Source: Calliphora vicina
Taxonomy: Eukaryota; Arthropoda; Insecta; Diptera; Calliphoridae
Length of the DNA: 64,000 nucleotides
Assembly: GCF_958450345.1 (NCBI RefSeq)
Contig: NC_088780.1
Location: 159,074,726-159,138,725 of the forward strand
Reading direction: 5' to 3'
Position 1 is the first letter of the stretch, and the number at the start of each line of letters is the position of its first letter. The position numbers were made by a program, and so were the translations under genes. Of this stretch, positions 33,846-46,734 are shown piece by piece. A model generated the notes under the pieces. That model ran no database searches. It had not been told where the DNA came from and saw nothing but the letters and a program-made list of their open reading frames with translations.

Positions 33846-34483
33846 TAAGACATTGCTGTACATTTCTTGACTGAAATACGTAGGAAAGCCTGAAAAATGG
33901 AGATGAGTAGTGGATACTGCTGTCATCAAAGCAGGCTACAAATGCCGCAAAATAAAAGCCTTTAATATGGACAACTTTACGGCCACATAATGTGTATCAA
34001 AAATTCGAGCCAAATTTTCCTTAAGTCTAAACATTTTTTCTCCATTGTGATCTACTGATATCTATATCAGTGATCAGCAGGGGCCATACATGATCATGAT
34101 TTACCTGTAAATAACACAAATGTCAACAAAGTTCATAGAAATTATTAAAAAAGAAACAGAAATTGCAATATCTAGCTGGTCAGATTACAACAAACTTCAT
34201 AACGTAATATTGTAAATTAAAATCCATGGTCCATGTTCTCTTTAAGCAGACCACTGATCTAGATCATGAAATCTGCTGGAATGCATTCTGAATATAGGAA
34301 TATCCGTGATCCATTATTACACAACATTGGATATTGGAATCAAATGCTTAATATTTTTTGTATAGAATAAGATTTAATCTCAAATAAAAATAAAAGTAAA
34401 ACTACCTATTTGAGAGTGAAATAAAATCTTAACTACAACATAAACGTTTAAAAATACATATATATAATATATACGACTACAGA

Positions 34484-34665
34484 CATAGAGAACTATACAT
34501 AGAGGCGAGACACTTTGATTTGTCAAATAGAAATATAACAAATCATATGTTTGATACAACAACAAAATGTATTGACTAGCATGCATTTTGTTGTTGAAAG
34601 AGTTAAGTTTTTGATAACAGACTTAGGTTTTTAACAATTACGTCTCATCTCTATGTTACCTTATG
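34484..34665. mobile_element. MITE, CATAGAGA termini, 182 bp
   Basis: CATAGAGAACTATACATAGAGGCGAG...CGTCTCATCTCTATGTTACCTTATG. Same length and internal sequence as 50326-50507. Flanks ACTACAGA/ATTACAGG match at 6 of 8 positions. Confidence 0.8.
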
Positions 34666-35572
34666 ATTACAGGTTTTTATTTGCCGTAGTAGATATATTT
34701 TTATAAAATCATATGTATGAAAGTACATGTAAGTATATCACGACTAGAATTCAATAAAGGATTTAAGGATTAGCGAGAGATTTTTTGTTGTCACTAGGAT
34801 GTTTCTTTATTTTTTTTCTTGAAGTTTCAACTACAACGACAACACAGTTAAAGCTTGTTGCTTTTGTTCGGGTCTCTTAAAATAAAAATAAACGGAAAGA
34901 AAAGACATGTCATATGGGGGAAAAAAGTCAAAACAAAACCTATATACACACGCATATAAAATAGATAGAGCTGGCTTCAAATGTGTATATGTATGTTTGA
35001 GTTTATATTGGCTATAAAGAAAAAGTGTGAGAGCTTCTGTATTCGTGTGTGTGTGTATAAAGGAAGTAGAAACGGATATAATGGCATGAAAAGGTAAATC
35101 AGGAAGCCAAACAATAACAACATTCAAACAGCTACACGACGACATAGACTTATTTTAAAATTCACACAAACACATACTCAGAACTGTATTCTTACATTTA
35201 CAATCGCTAACACATCCACATGCATAATATTCAATATTTCAATTCATTTCTGTTCTTTTTTTTTTTTCATTTACTCGATTCAATATTTTACTCGAGGGTA
35301 TAATAAGCTTTTCATTTTGTAGTAGCTACTGTTGTTTGCTTCTTTTTTCATTGGTTGGTTAGTGTGTGTTTAAAACAAACGTAAATGTATGTTATCTGAA
35401 TCTGTAAAGAATACATTCTTTAGTCATTATTCAGTTTTAAATTAAAATTTCAGCAATTGTAGTGTTTTACAAAATGTCTATTATTGTTATTTCAAAGGCA
35501 AAGGCTAAATTTCGAATGAACTAAAAGTCGCATTTATACGAGCGAAACTTCTCAAAAAGTGAAGAAAATTGA
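34666..35572. other. No recognisable gene or element
   Basis: Low-complexity AT-rich and (CA/TG)-rich stretches, no supported gene. Confidence 0.4.
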
Positions 35573-35746
35573 AGATTGTTCATCATACACAGAATAATAA
35601 AAGTCGTTATTTCCAACCTCTGTCTGGAAGGAAATCGCTCCCAGACAGAGGAAGGCAAAGATTGTTCATCATACACAGAATAATAAAAGTCGTTATTTCC
35701 AACCTCTGTCTGGAAGGAAATCGCTCCCAGACAGAGGAAGGCAAAT
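35573..35746 (+). repeat. Exact 86-bp tandem duplication with a hairpin in each unit
   Basis: Two consecutive units starting AGATTGTTCATCATACAC. Each contains CCTCTGTCTGG...CCAGACAGAGG, an 11-bp perfect stem. Confidence 0.92.
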
Positions 35747-35879
35747 CGGTGTAAAGTACAGAGCTAATTCAGATGACGACGGCAAAGAGTCTTTCAAAAT
35801 AATCCACCAGTGGCTCTGGCAAACATTCCAAACCTATTCCCACCAGTATGATCTTCGTAGAAATGACTCTCTACTTTTT

Positions 35880-38060
35880 GCCGATTAGCTAAAACTTAAG
35901 ATCTGCTCACAGACCAAAATATATGTTTTTTCTGTACCGGAGTCCAAACATAGGAAGAGATGCTTCCCATAATGGATTTGATGCACTCTCCAATACCATC
36001 TCCAAAATTTTGGAAGTACATCCAGACACAGAAATCACCATAGCTGGTGACTTCAATGTTCATAATACCTCCTGGCTTGTTTACTCTAGCCACACTTCAG
36101 CCGAGGGATAATATGCTGAACTTTTTGCGGTACATAACCATCTTACTCAGTTAATAACTGAAACTTGACTTATTTTTGACCTCTCACCCAGAAAAATATA
36201 ATGTTGATATCCTTGCACAAATGGGAAATTCTGACCACAGCATCATTTCCATCTCATTCATGAATTCTGCCCTCAGGGGTTCCTCGAACGCTTTACCTGA
36301 ACGATTGGTGTTTCATAACGGTAAGACACACTGGAATGAGCTCAAAAGATTCTTCGATAACTTTAATTGGAAACAATGCTTTCTCGACATTTGATGATAA
36401 CATTGAGATGGTAGTGAACACGGTTCAGTTGGGGATGAAACTCTTCATAGCAAGAAGGAAATTTTCCAGGAAATCGACGGATAAATGTTGGCTCAATGGA
36501 ACTTGTCGTGAGGCAGTTAGAACTAAAAATATGGCATTTCGAAATTGGTGCAGAAACAAAAATCCTCATACTGATCAACTCCGTAGATAGGCACGTAATG
36601 ACTGTACAAACAAAAGATTTTGGTCCTTTATCAAGAGGATTCGGAACAACACCGATGCTTCAACTCCTCTCCCTTCTTACGGGTGATTGCATTGTAAACA
36701 AAGCTAAGGAAAAGGCAAACCTTTTGACACAAATTTTCTCAACAAATACATTTTTTCCCGACTGCAATCAATTGGTGCCTGTGATACCCACTGTATCTTG
36801 TATTATGCCTAAAATATTCTTCAGAACTTGGGCAGTTAAAACTGTTGTATCTGGACTCAACGCGATAGAATTCCCTGGACCCACTTAGGAACCTTTTCTA
36901 CCTTTTATATCAATCTGGGATTTTCCCCAAAAAAGGCGCCCCCACCAATCTGGATAATTATGGCCCAATCGCAATTTGTTCGCCGCTCTAGAAGGTTATG
37001 GAGAGCATGTTAAACTATCATTGTCATTTATTTAGAATCAAATAAATTTCTTAATAACGCAATATGGCTTCCGTAGTAGTCGTTCAACTGGGGACCTAAT
37101 GGCGTTTCTTTCACAACAGTGGTGTCAATCAATACACCGCATGGGAGAGTGTAAGGCAGTCGCATTTGACCGGCTTTTCGAAATTGATCTCATTCGGTGT
37201 CGGGGCTGAATTTTCTCATTTTATTCCTTGTTTCCTTCGTGGACGTACTATAAGGGTAGTAATAGATGGGGTTTGCTCCGAGAACTTCATATTGAGAACA
37301 GTGCCCTGTTCTTTTTCTTTCTCTTTTACTAACAATCACCTCAAATCCAATTTATTCTTTCGGAGATGACAGTAATATCTGTCACTCATATTATTTCGAC
37401 AATAGACCAACTCTTTCTGAGATTAAACTCTCAAGAATGAATATGGATGACTCGATAAATCGCGACCTTATAACAATCACCAGATGGGGTGAATTGAACC
37501 GAGTTAATTTCAACGCACTCAAAACTCTTGATACACAAACATCTTGAGATTTCACCACAATCAATTCTTCGTATGTGTAACACAACTGTTGGAGATTAAG
37601 ATAATCTTTTAATTCTAGGTACGAGAACATTTCTCCCCTTTCGACCTTCTTCGTTTATACACTAGTTTCATTCGTCCAAAAATGGAATATAATTCCCACA
37701 TATGGGTCGTAGCTTCAAGGCTGTTGATCTTATATGTGATGAAACTGTTACCCGGTTTATCGATATTTTAGTTAGAACATCGTCGGAATGTGGGCAACTT
37801 ATCCTTATTTTACAGAATTCACACCTAATTCGCGCACTTTCATTCGGAGCACACGACTATCACGTAGATCGCACTCAGTTGCTATAAATTTGAATTATAG
37901 GTTTTTTTGGTCGACCTATGCGCATGTGGAATCTACTACCTACCAAAGTATTCCCGGAGGAATATAATATTTATCAATTCAATTCAAACGTTAACAAACA
38001 CTACTCCCTCTTTCCTCCTTCCCTAACTTTATTTCCTAATATCAACACAATGCACTGCAG
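35880..38060 (+). pseudogene. Decayed APE-type LINE (I/Jockey group), copy 1
   Basis: Endonuclease domain near 35920-36250: FLYRSPN, ITIAGDFNVHNTSWL and GNSDHSIISISF are AP-endonuclease motifs. Reverse transcriptase follows: a YGFR-like region near 37060, FGDDSNI near 37355, and ALDLICDE/RRNV-like thumb region near 37720. The C-terminal RMWNLLP...EEYNIYQF motif is at 37915-37980. Frames are broken many times. Copy 2 is inverted at 40815. Confidence 0.85.
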
Positions 38061-39702
38061 GGGCATAGGGTTTTGGTTATTCCCAAAAAAAGGAGAGAGA
38101 GGGAGAATTATAAGGTGTGGGAAATATGAATCGAACTTAATAATTTTTGATTTTTAAGGCTTTTGTCTTGAATGCTGTATTAGAGGAATGATTATAATCG
38201 TTCAGTATCCTGCTATCGGATGGTATCTGTTAGTGCTCTTTAAATACTGACATATGATTTGATATGATTTCAGATTGTATGACATAGGACAACTAAACAT
38301 AATTAAACCCCAAGCTAATGAATAAAGTCAATTAATGAAGTAAAACACTTTCTAAATCGCGACCAGCAACACGCGGGAAATTACTGATCAAATAGACATG
38401 AATAGGAATTTCAAGAAGTATCATTGTATTTTATTGCATTTTTGACATTCTCCCATTAATTTCTCCTAAAAAGATTTGATTCCTTTAAAAATTCCAACTA
38501 ACACGAATGATGATTTTCATTTTCACACATTTAGAAAAACAATATTTACCTTTTGATAAACGAACATGAACAAACGAACCGTCTAGTGTCTAAAACGCGT
38601 ATTATATTTTCGTGCCCTTCTGAAGAAGGCTTATTTATGAAAGATTCCATATATTTATTACTTGCATACTACGGTACTACGAGCACGAGAAGAGTAGGTA
38701 TGGCTGATGATATGGAAGCTCATTATTAACTGGCATCCTAATAAAGTTTCCATCAATGTTGTTTGATTTTTCTTCAACTTTGCTTTAATATTTCGTTTCA
38801 ATACGTTTGAAAGATTGCGGTTTTAGTTAAAGACACTTTATATGTATGTTTTTTTGGTTCTCCCCTTTGAAGGAATATTTTCCATTGTGTTTGAAAGAAA
38901 ATCATTATTGTTTGTTTTTTGTGATTGCTGAAGCTGTAGCTGCTGCTGATGATGATGGTGGTTGGTGTTGTCAAACTGTAAGGCATACATAAACATTTTT
39001 TTTTATTTTAAATTGATACAAAATTGAATTGAATTGTATATTGAATTGTTGGTGTTTTTACACCAAACAAAATATTATGAATTTTCAATTTATAATATAA
39101 TATTTTGTATTCATACACAGCCACACAACTACATATTGGTACATGAGAAGGCATGCACACATCCCTATTAAATGGGGTGAGTGTGTTTATTTTGCGTGTG
39201 GGTGCGTTTAGTTAGTTTCCTTTTCCGATGCCATGACTTTTATTTCATTGATTCAGTTCATATAATTTAATACGAGTAATAGGCTTGTATGTGTACAGTT
39301 ATTGTGTTAGTGTGGGTTTGTTTTTCTTGTTTGCATATGCATGTGTGTGTGCTCGTAGTGATAATCTTGTTATGCTTATTTGTAACAATGAAATGGATTT
39401 TTTCCCAGCTTATTTGTTTAGCATATGAATATAGATGTATAGATTGTATGCTTATAGCTGCACAGTGGAATGAATTGAGTTTTAAATGTCATTGTGAGCT
39501 TCTCCAATTTCGATTAGATGGGACCCTGCTGCAATACTGCGTTCGCCAGATCAATTAGTGGATTATTTTTAAGTATCTAGTTTAATGATCGTCTTGTGAT
39601 GATGAGAGTGATTTCTCTTTGGGCTAGTACTCGTTTGAATTGATTCGTAGAGCTTAATCCTCAGAATTAAAATTCCAGATTTGGACACCACAGGCTGATA
39701 TT
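38061..39702. other. No recognisable gene or element
   Basis: AT-rich DNA with short GATGATGATGG and TG-rich runs between the two LINE copies. Confidence 0.4.
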
Positions 39703-39704
39703 TA

Positions 39705-39951
39705 CACAGAGAAAACAGATTCGTGATAGCAACCGAATTTGTTGCCAATCGAATGATTTTATCTTAGTGACCGAATTTTACAGTTGTGACTACAATATTT
39801 TGTAAGGGGTAACTAAAGTTTGGTTGCCTCAACTGAAATTCTTCTTTATCAACTGACTTTCTGTTGTTAGAACTGAAAAATTCTTTGTATGCAACCGAAT
39901 CATTCGATTGGCAACAAATTCGGTTGTTATCACGAATCTGTTTTCTCTGTG
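39705..39951. mobile_element. MITE CACAGAGAAAACAG, TA duplication, copy 1 (247 bp)
   Basis: TIRs of ~54 bases starting TA|CACAGAGAAAACAGATTCG and ending CGAATCTGTTTTCTCTGTG|TA. Non-coding. Confidence 0.88.
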
Positions 39952-40455
39952 TACAATAATATTTTGTTTCACAGTCATGAGCGACTGACACCGTTCACGG
40001 CGCTATCCCGTACAAGAGTATAATTGCTACTAATAGGGATATTTGCCCGAGGGTATCAATTGGAAATATAAAGCTGTAGTCAAGTCATTCTTGGTATGTG
40101 GTGGAAAAGTGCGATGGCATGCTCTGGATCATAGTTCCCGAAAGGTAAGGCAAGAAGCGGTAAGGTCTACGCAATCGAAAGTTCTTTTGAGCTTGTTAAA
40201 CTGGTTGACGGATATGACGATATGGCTTAACGTTAAAGGTTCATAGTCATGAAAAATCTCTTCGCATTCCAGGATGTTGGACTAGGGACTATTCTCCAAT
40301 CCAGGTGCCATGAGGGTTACTGTATACTGATGAATTCCGAAAGGGAATAAGATTGGAGGAGGATACTTTATTGAATGGTGTGGGATAAAATTGAGACTCT
40401 AGGCTGTAATTTCCTATTAATCTAGCTACACCATATAATAGAATAGAATGGCTTA

Positions 40456-40702
40456 CACAGAGAAAACAGATTCGTGATAGCAAACGAATTTGTTGCTAAT
40501 CGAATGATTCTATCTTAGTGACCGAATTTCACAGTTGTGGCTACAATACTTTGGAATTGGTAACCAATGTTTGGTTGCTTCAACTGATAATCTTCTTTAT
40601 CAACTGACTTTCTGTTGTTATAACTGAAAAATTCTATGTGTGCAACCGAGTCATTCGATTGGCAACAAATTCGGTTGCTATCACGAATCTGTTTTCTCTG
40701 TG
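40456..40702. mobile_element. MITE CACAGAGAAAACAG, TA duplication, copy 2 (247 bp)
   Basis: Same length and TIRs as 39705-39951, again flanked by TA. It lies next to the 3' end of the inverted LINE. Confidence 0.88.
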
Positions 40703-40814
40703 TAGATATTATTCTATCTAGTGATATTTGCATATTTTTTTTGTGTAACCAACACACAGGGGATGTTGATGTTAGGAAATAAAGTTATGTGGAAGGAGGG
40801 GAGAGGGAGTTGTG

Positions 40815-42590
40815 TTTGTTGACGTTTGACTTGAATTGGTAAATATTATATTCCGCCGGGAATACGTTGGCTGGTAGTAGATTCCACATACGTATGGTTA
40901 GACCAAAAAAATAATTTTCCCTATAATGTGTCGTGCGGTCGATACTCAAATAGATAATCATGTGCTCCGAATGAAAGTGCGCGTATTATGTCTGCTGAAC
41001 ATTACCCATAATATCTGTAAAATATGGATAAGCTGACCACATTCCGACGATGTTCTAAAGTATCAATAAACCGGGTAACAAATTCATCACATATAAGATC
41101 AAGCGCCCTTCTTTGAACCCGGTCCAGCAGCTCTAGACTTGACCTTACAGCTCCTGCCCATATGTGGGAATTATATTCCATTTTTGGACGAATGAAGCTA
41201 GTGTATATATGAAGAAGCTCGAAAGGGGAGAAATATGTCCGACACCGTCTTAAGGAACCCAAACACCTAAAAATTTTCCTCAAAACATCGAATACATGAC
41301 GATTTAAACGGACGACACACTGTACCTAGTATCAAAAGGTTATCTGAATCTCAAACCGTTGTGTTACCCATACCAAGAATTGATTGTGGTAAAATCTCAA
41401 GGCGTTTGTGTGTCAATAGGCAGCACTAAGTTTTGAGTATTTTGAAATTAACTCGGTTGAATTCACTCCATTTGATGATTGTTATAAGCTCACGATTTAA
41501 TGTGTAATCCATATTCTTTCTTGAGAGTTTAATCTCAGAATGACTTGGTCTATGGTCGAATGAATATGAGCGATAGATATTACAGGATTTGAAGTGATTG
41601 TTGGTAAATCAAAAAAGAGAAGGAGTAAGAACAGATCCCTAGTGGACTCCTGAGCTCAATACGAAGTTCTCGGAGCAAACCCCATCTATTACTACCCTTA
41701 TATTACGTCCACGAAAGAAACTAGAAATAGAACGAGAAAATTCAAACCCGACACCGAACCAGATCAATTTCGAAACTAGTTCATCATGCCAGATCCGGTC
41801 ATGTCGAGTGCGATTACCTTACTCTCTCCCATGCGATGTATTGATTGACGCCACTGTTCTGAAAGAAACTCCATTAGATCCCCAGTTAAACGACTACTAC
41901 GGAAGCCTATTGTCTGTCATTAAGAAATTTATTTGATTTTGAATGATTGATAAGGATAGTTTAACATGCTCTCCATAACCTTCGAGAGCGCCAAACAAAT
42001 TGCGATTGGGCGTTAATTATCCGGATTAGTGGGTATGCCTTGTTTGGGGATTGGCTGGACGTTGGCAACCTTCCAACAATTGTGCAAAATCCCAGATAGA
42101 TATGAAAGGTAGAAAAGTTTCCTAAGTGGACGGCTCAGCGATGATGAAAATTTTTTTTAAAGCAAGTTTTGGAATACAATCAGGACCAGGGGATTTGTTC
42201 ACATTGAGTCCGGATAGAACTTTTTTAACTGCCCGAGTTCTGAAGAATATTTTAGGCATAATACAAGATACTGCGGGTATCACAGGCACCGATTGATTGC
42301 AGTCGGGAAGAAATTAATTTGTTGAGAAAATTTGTGTCAAAAGGTTTGCCTTCTCCTTAGCTTTGTTTACAATACAATCAAACGTAATAAGGGGAGGAAT
42401 TAAAGCACCGGTGTTGTTCCGAATCCTCTTGACAAAGGACCAGAAACTTTTGCTGGTTTTTGGGGCTTCAAGTATTCTAACTCGTATGCGATGTTCGTAG
42501 CTAAGCCTTTCGGGATTGAGTATGTTCGTATTGTCATTACGTGCCTGTCTATGTTAACAGGAGAATGTCGATTATCCCTGAATAAGATAG
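40815..42590 (-). pseudogene. Decayed APE-type LINE, copy 2 (5' truncated)
   Basis: Minus-strand match to copy 1 from the RT region to the 3' end. The best frame (41002-41283) reads YTSFIRPKMEYNSHIWAG, then LLDRVQRRALDLICDE and LEHRRNVVSLSIFYRYY, a typical LINE C-terminal block that is better kept than in copy 1. The endonuclease part is missing. Confidence 0.85.
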
Positions 42591-43689
42591 CGAGACATTA
42601 GTTAGACATTAGTTTCCAGGCTAACTGTAAAGTAGATACATTGAAGAGACAGGGTGAGATCATGGATGATGGTTTTCTTGACCCCTTGTCCATCGGAAAC
42701 TCTTTGGGATTGTACAATAAAACCACTTGTACTATTGCGAGTTCGATTTGGCCTGTATATGATGTTGGTAGGACTAATTTACTCACTAGATTCTGTCCCG
42801 AACAGAAGTGGCTAACGCTATCAATTATTACTGAAAACTGGATCTACGGTTCAATGACTATTGAATAAGTTGTTCTAATGATGTTTCAACTATTTTGGCT
42901 TTTGCCACTATTTTGTCTAATATGAATCCGCTTATATTTGGAACCCACTTTCTTTCGAGCTTTGCAGAACTTATTCAAACACTCATTTGTTTTCTACATT
43001 TTGTTTAAACTTCATTAATTTTTCCCCACTGTAAAAAGCAAAGATATTTGTTTATTTTTTCGTGTTCGCCGAGTATAATCTTCATATTTGATTTTCACAT
43101 TTTCTTAAAGCATCTCTCAAACATTCATGAGACTAAAGTAAATTTGATTTCAATTGTTTATAAATTGTATGTAAAACAGGAGTGAGTAAGTCAATTCACA
43201 ACTGCTATCCAGAGCACGAGTGGGGAGCTACTTTTCATATAAATTTGTATATATTTTGGTTTCATTACTCGTTTCAATATTTTTTCATTTTCCATTTGTT
43301 CACATAAATATTTTCATTCAGATACCAGACAAATATTTGGGCGTATCAACATCAGTACACGTGTGCAAAGAGTTAAATTAGATTTACGTAATCGTTTGGA
43401 AATATTTACATACACATTTAGTTTTTCATATTTTTGTGTGTGTAAATGAACAAATATAACAACAATAACTACTACTACCTTAGTGGTGGAGTCAAATATA
43501 GCAGAAAAAAGGAGTACACAAAAAAGGATCTCTATTGAAATATAATTGAATTTATGACTTGACATTTAAAGTATACTTTAAGTCAATTATTTGTAATTTA
43601 AGCGTTAACAAATTTCCTACAACTGAATCCTATTTGTTGTAAATGTAAGTGTATTTGTAGTTGTATATATAAGTGTTAACGAGGTGTTT
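42591..43689. other. No recognisable gene or element
   Basis: AT-rich DNA with no supported coding frame. Confidence 0.4.
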
Positions 43690-45203
43690 CCCAGCTGTTC
43701 TTGGTTACTGTCCCGAACTAGTGATTTTACCTATCACTGACAACTAGTTGCATAAATAGTTACATGACTAGTTATTGACTCTTCTTGATTACAATGAGAC
43801 TGTCTGATAGCAGGACCAAAAAAGTCAATTACATAGAGTTAGTTACCTTACTAGTTACCTAACTGGTTGCTTGATAAGTTACATAACTAGTTATTTTGAC
43901 ACGTACGGTGCTAATAAAATAGTTAGTCCAATAACCGATTTCTTGTTAACAAACCTTCCTCTCCCAACTATCCAATAGATTATTTCTGGTGGGTAAAATA
44001 TCTACTTTCTAAAGTATAAATTAAATGTTTAAACTGACTACACTCTAGATTACTTAGAGACACTAAGGTGACAATAGGCTTCACGTTATGTTATATATCA
44101 TTTTGAAGGGTATATATCTGTCATTTATTCTCACTTAGTTGGACATCGAATATGTGGAACTTTGTATAAACAAAGCGTCATATGCTGGAAGTTTTGCTTT
44201 ACTTCTTTAATTTGACAAAAAGTGGCGCTGAAGCACACTAATTGTTCACCAAAGTTTATGGTGAATGAGTTTCATCGGTTTTGACACGGAAGACAAAGAA
44301 GTTTGAATACCAAGAATTGTAAAACTCAACAAGAGCTTGCAAAATCATTGGGGGCTACTCAAGCAGCAGTTTCAACACGTTTGCGAGCAGCAGGATTCAT
44401 TCAAAAGCTGAGAAATTGGGTATCATATGAATTGTAGCCGAGCGATCTTTAAAGACGATATTGCATGTTCATAATAATAATAATGATACGCTATAAAAGA
44501 AAATAATTTTTTCTCCGAATCATTACTTCCAATTAATCACCAATAATCAATTACGATAACCAGAAGCCCAAGAGAACGTATGTAAAGCCCGGCCAACCAT
44601 CCGAATCAACAACAAAGCCAAATATCCATGGCGCTAAGGTAATGCTGGACCATCTGGCTAGACCATCACAGGGAATCAGTGCCAAACGCAATTCGTTTGG
44701 AGCGAGCATTGACCGAAAAACGGTCAGATATGAAACCATAATATTCCATCTTGACAACGTTCGGCCACATTCATCCGATTACTATATGTTTCTTTCGGTG
44801 CACGATACTCTTCACTTTGGAATAGTTCTTTTGGCTCAGAATCCATTTGTTGGTAGAAAGATGTGAAAAGGTTATCGATAACAATGGTCAATACTTTTAA
44901 TCAATTTAGATTATAAAAATGTTTCAACACAATAGCAAAACATTTGAAAAATCCTGCATTTTAAGGCCATAAACCCAATATAAAACCAGTTTGTACGAAT
45001 TACTCAAAAAAGTGCAGTACAAAATAGACGTTTAAAGTGACCACACTTTAGATTACTTAGATACACTTAAGTGACAATTGTCTTCACGCTAGATTACATG
45101 GGATGTATAAAGTAAGCAATTGTTTTCTCTCTCCATTACAAAGAACATATACTTGTTCTAATTATATAAATTGGTGTCATTGACTACTTGCTTAACTGCT
45201 GGG
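43690..45203. mobile_element. CCCAGC(A/T)GTT TIR element, copy 2, holding a mariner
   Basis: CCCAGCTGTTCTTGG at the left; CTTGCTTAACTGCTGGG at the right, matching 11571-12047 in inverted order. Inner TAACTAGTTA-type repeats. A block GATTACTTAGA.ACAC occurs on both sides of the mariner (44050 and 45050). Confidence 0.6.
44155..44985 (+). pseudogene. Decayed mariner element, copy 3
   Basis: Shifting frames: KKVALKHT..., then LAKSLGATQAAVSTRLRAAG and FIQKLRNWVSYEL (helix-turn-helix), KPNIHGAKV, RLERALTEKR, YETIIFHLDNVRPHSSDYY, and a C-terminal ERCEKVIDNN-like block. The order is correct for mariner. Deletions and stops make it inactive. The 3' end resembles 8895-8935. Confidence 0.82.
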
Positions 45204-45408
45204 TTTGTATTGTGTTTGTAACTGTATATTCCTTTTCAACACTCTCACTTGTTTCTCTGTTTTGCGGCCAGTGATATCAAATACACCCTCCATTTAATGG
45301 GATTTTATGTTTTTATTTATAAAAACAAATATTTTTATTTAAAATTATTTTCATTCTGAGAGTTACCCTGCACTATGGACACCTTAAAGTTAGTATTAAA
45401 TATTTATA

Positions 45409-45562
45409 GCCTGTTTCACAATATCGAATGAAAAATTTCTTTTCCATTCTAAGCGAAATAGAACTTATTTTGGAGATCTTTACTTCATATTGATGTGAAC
45501 GAATCAGTTTTATTTCGCTTAGAATGCGAACGAAATTTTTTATTCGATATTGTGAAACAGGC
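45409..45562. mobile_element. Palindromic MITE GCCTGTTTCACAATATCG (154 bp)
   Basis: The ends GCCTGTTTCACAATATCGAA and its complement extend inward over ~70 bases. Flanked by TATA on both sides (or TA if the TIR starts two bases earlier). Confidence 0.82.
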
Positions 45563-45689
45563 TATAAATTTGGTTTGCTAATCATTGTTACTCTACACCA
45601 TTTAGAATTGTATTTCAGAATTTTTAATTTTTACCGTCAAAAGCTAGCAATCCCAAATCTAGCTGTACAGAATTTAAAAATCTATGTCT

Positions 45690-45832
45690 CATGATTGCGA
45701 CAATCATGTCAATCTTAACTTTACCAAATTATGGTTACCACAATCATATAAATAATTACTGTGACTATAATATTTAAAAAAACGTGTAAACAATTTTAAA
45801 TGGTTACAGTAAACATGCACAACTATATTTAT
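45690..45832. mobile_element. Fragment of the 54443-54912 hairpin family
   Basis: ATTATGGTTACCACAATCATAT...ACTGTGACTATAATATTT...TTACAGTAAACATGCACAACTATATTT matches the right arm of that element. Confidence 0.65.
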
Positions 45833-46535
45833 ACCCTACACCACCATAGCGGGGAGGTTATAATGCGTTTACCCACATCAAAGTATACCGAGAATCACTT
45901 TCTAAGTCGATTAAACGATGTCCGTCCGTCTGGCTGGCTGGTTGTCTGTCCATGTAAACCTTGTGCGCAAAGAACAGGTCGCAATTTTGAAGATATTTCG
46001 ATCAAATTTGGTACATATAATTTTTTCGACCAAAGGACCAAGCCTATTGAAACTGTCTGAAATCGGTCCATTATTTCACCTAGCCCCCATACAAATGTCC
46101 TCCCGAAATTGGACTTTATCGGTCAGAAATGTTTAATTTATATATATATCTCCACAAATTTCGCTCCAAATAAGTTTTGTATATACAAAATTCATGTCAA
46201 CAAATTGCGTTACGATCGGTCCATAATTAGTTATAGCTCCCATATAGACCCGCTTCAAAAAATCACTTTAACGTGCATAAATCTCTTAAAAATGTTGGTA
46301 GCCACACAAAATTCACCATAAATAACTTTTCTATAGACATAAATCATACGACCTAATTTAATGGTAATCGGTCCATAATTGGTCATAGCTCCCATATAAG
46401 ACCCACTTCCGAAAATCACTCACAAATAAAATTATTGAAATTTTAAAAGAAAAATGTTTTTGCTCATTTACTTAGTGTAGGGCATTATATGGTCGACTTA
46501 TGGCTTGACCGATCATACTTTCTTACTTGTTTTTC
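45833..46535 (-). repeat. Dispersed repeat family A, inverted copy
   Basis: Starts TACCCTACACCACCATAGCGG and ends TGACCGATCATACTTTCTTACTTG, the reverse order of 20895-21550. Confidence 0.7.
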
Positions 46536-46581
46536 TTAGGATTTAGATGTTTAATATGATAAATAGTTATTAGACATTTTA

Positions 46582-46734
46582 AGGAGCCGCAGAACAAAAG
46601 GTACTTTTTTTGAAAATTTAAAAATTTTGGGAAACTGAAATTTTTCTAGAAGATTTCAACCCAAATATTATAAAAATACCAAAAAATCAATTTGTAAAAA
46701 AATTCGAAAAAGTAATTTTTGTTCTGCGGCTCCT
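46582..46734. mobile_element. MITE AGGAGCCGCAGAACAAAA (153 bp)
   Basis: AGGAGCCGCAGAACAAAA...TTTTTGTTCTGCGGCTCCT TIRs. CATTT stands near both flanks. The superfamily is undetermined. Confidence 0.8.

Larger units (their letters stand above)
30640..33990 (+). pseudogene. Decayed RTE-type LINE reverse transcriptase, split by a palindrome
   Basis: Before the palindrome, shifting frames give NWRGITLLCMVN and RFCVDYVNT, RTE-clade RT motifs. After it: EGKGVPSKMF...RTTCRIWH, then GIDYADDICLIAH (active-site YADD, 33241-33261), then QYGCETW...INRCLCL and TISNETFCEITNQEP near the C-terminus. Many stops and shifts. The 30860-32868 palindrome interrupts it between the thumb-proximal N-terminal RT blocks. 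A C-terminal module is duplicated (33508-33845). No endonuclease is recognisable upstream. Confidence 0.8.
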
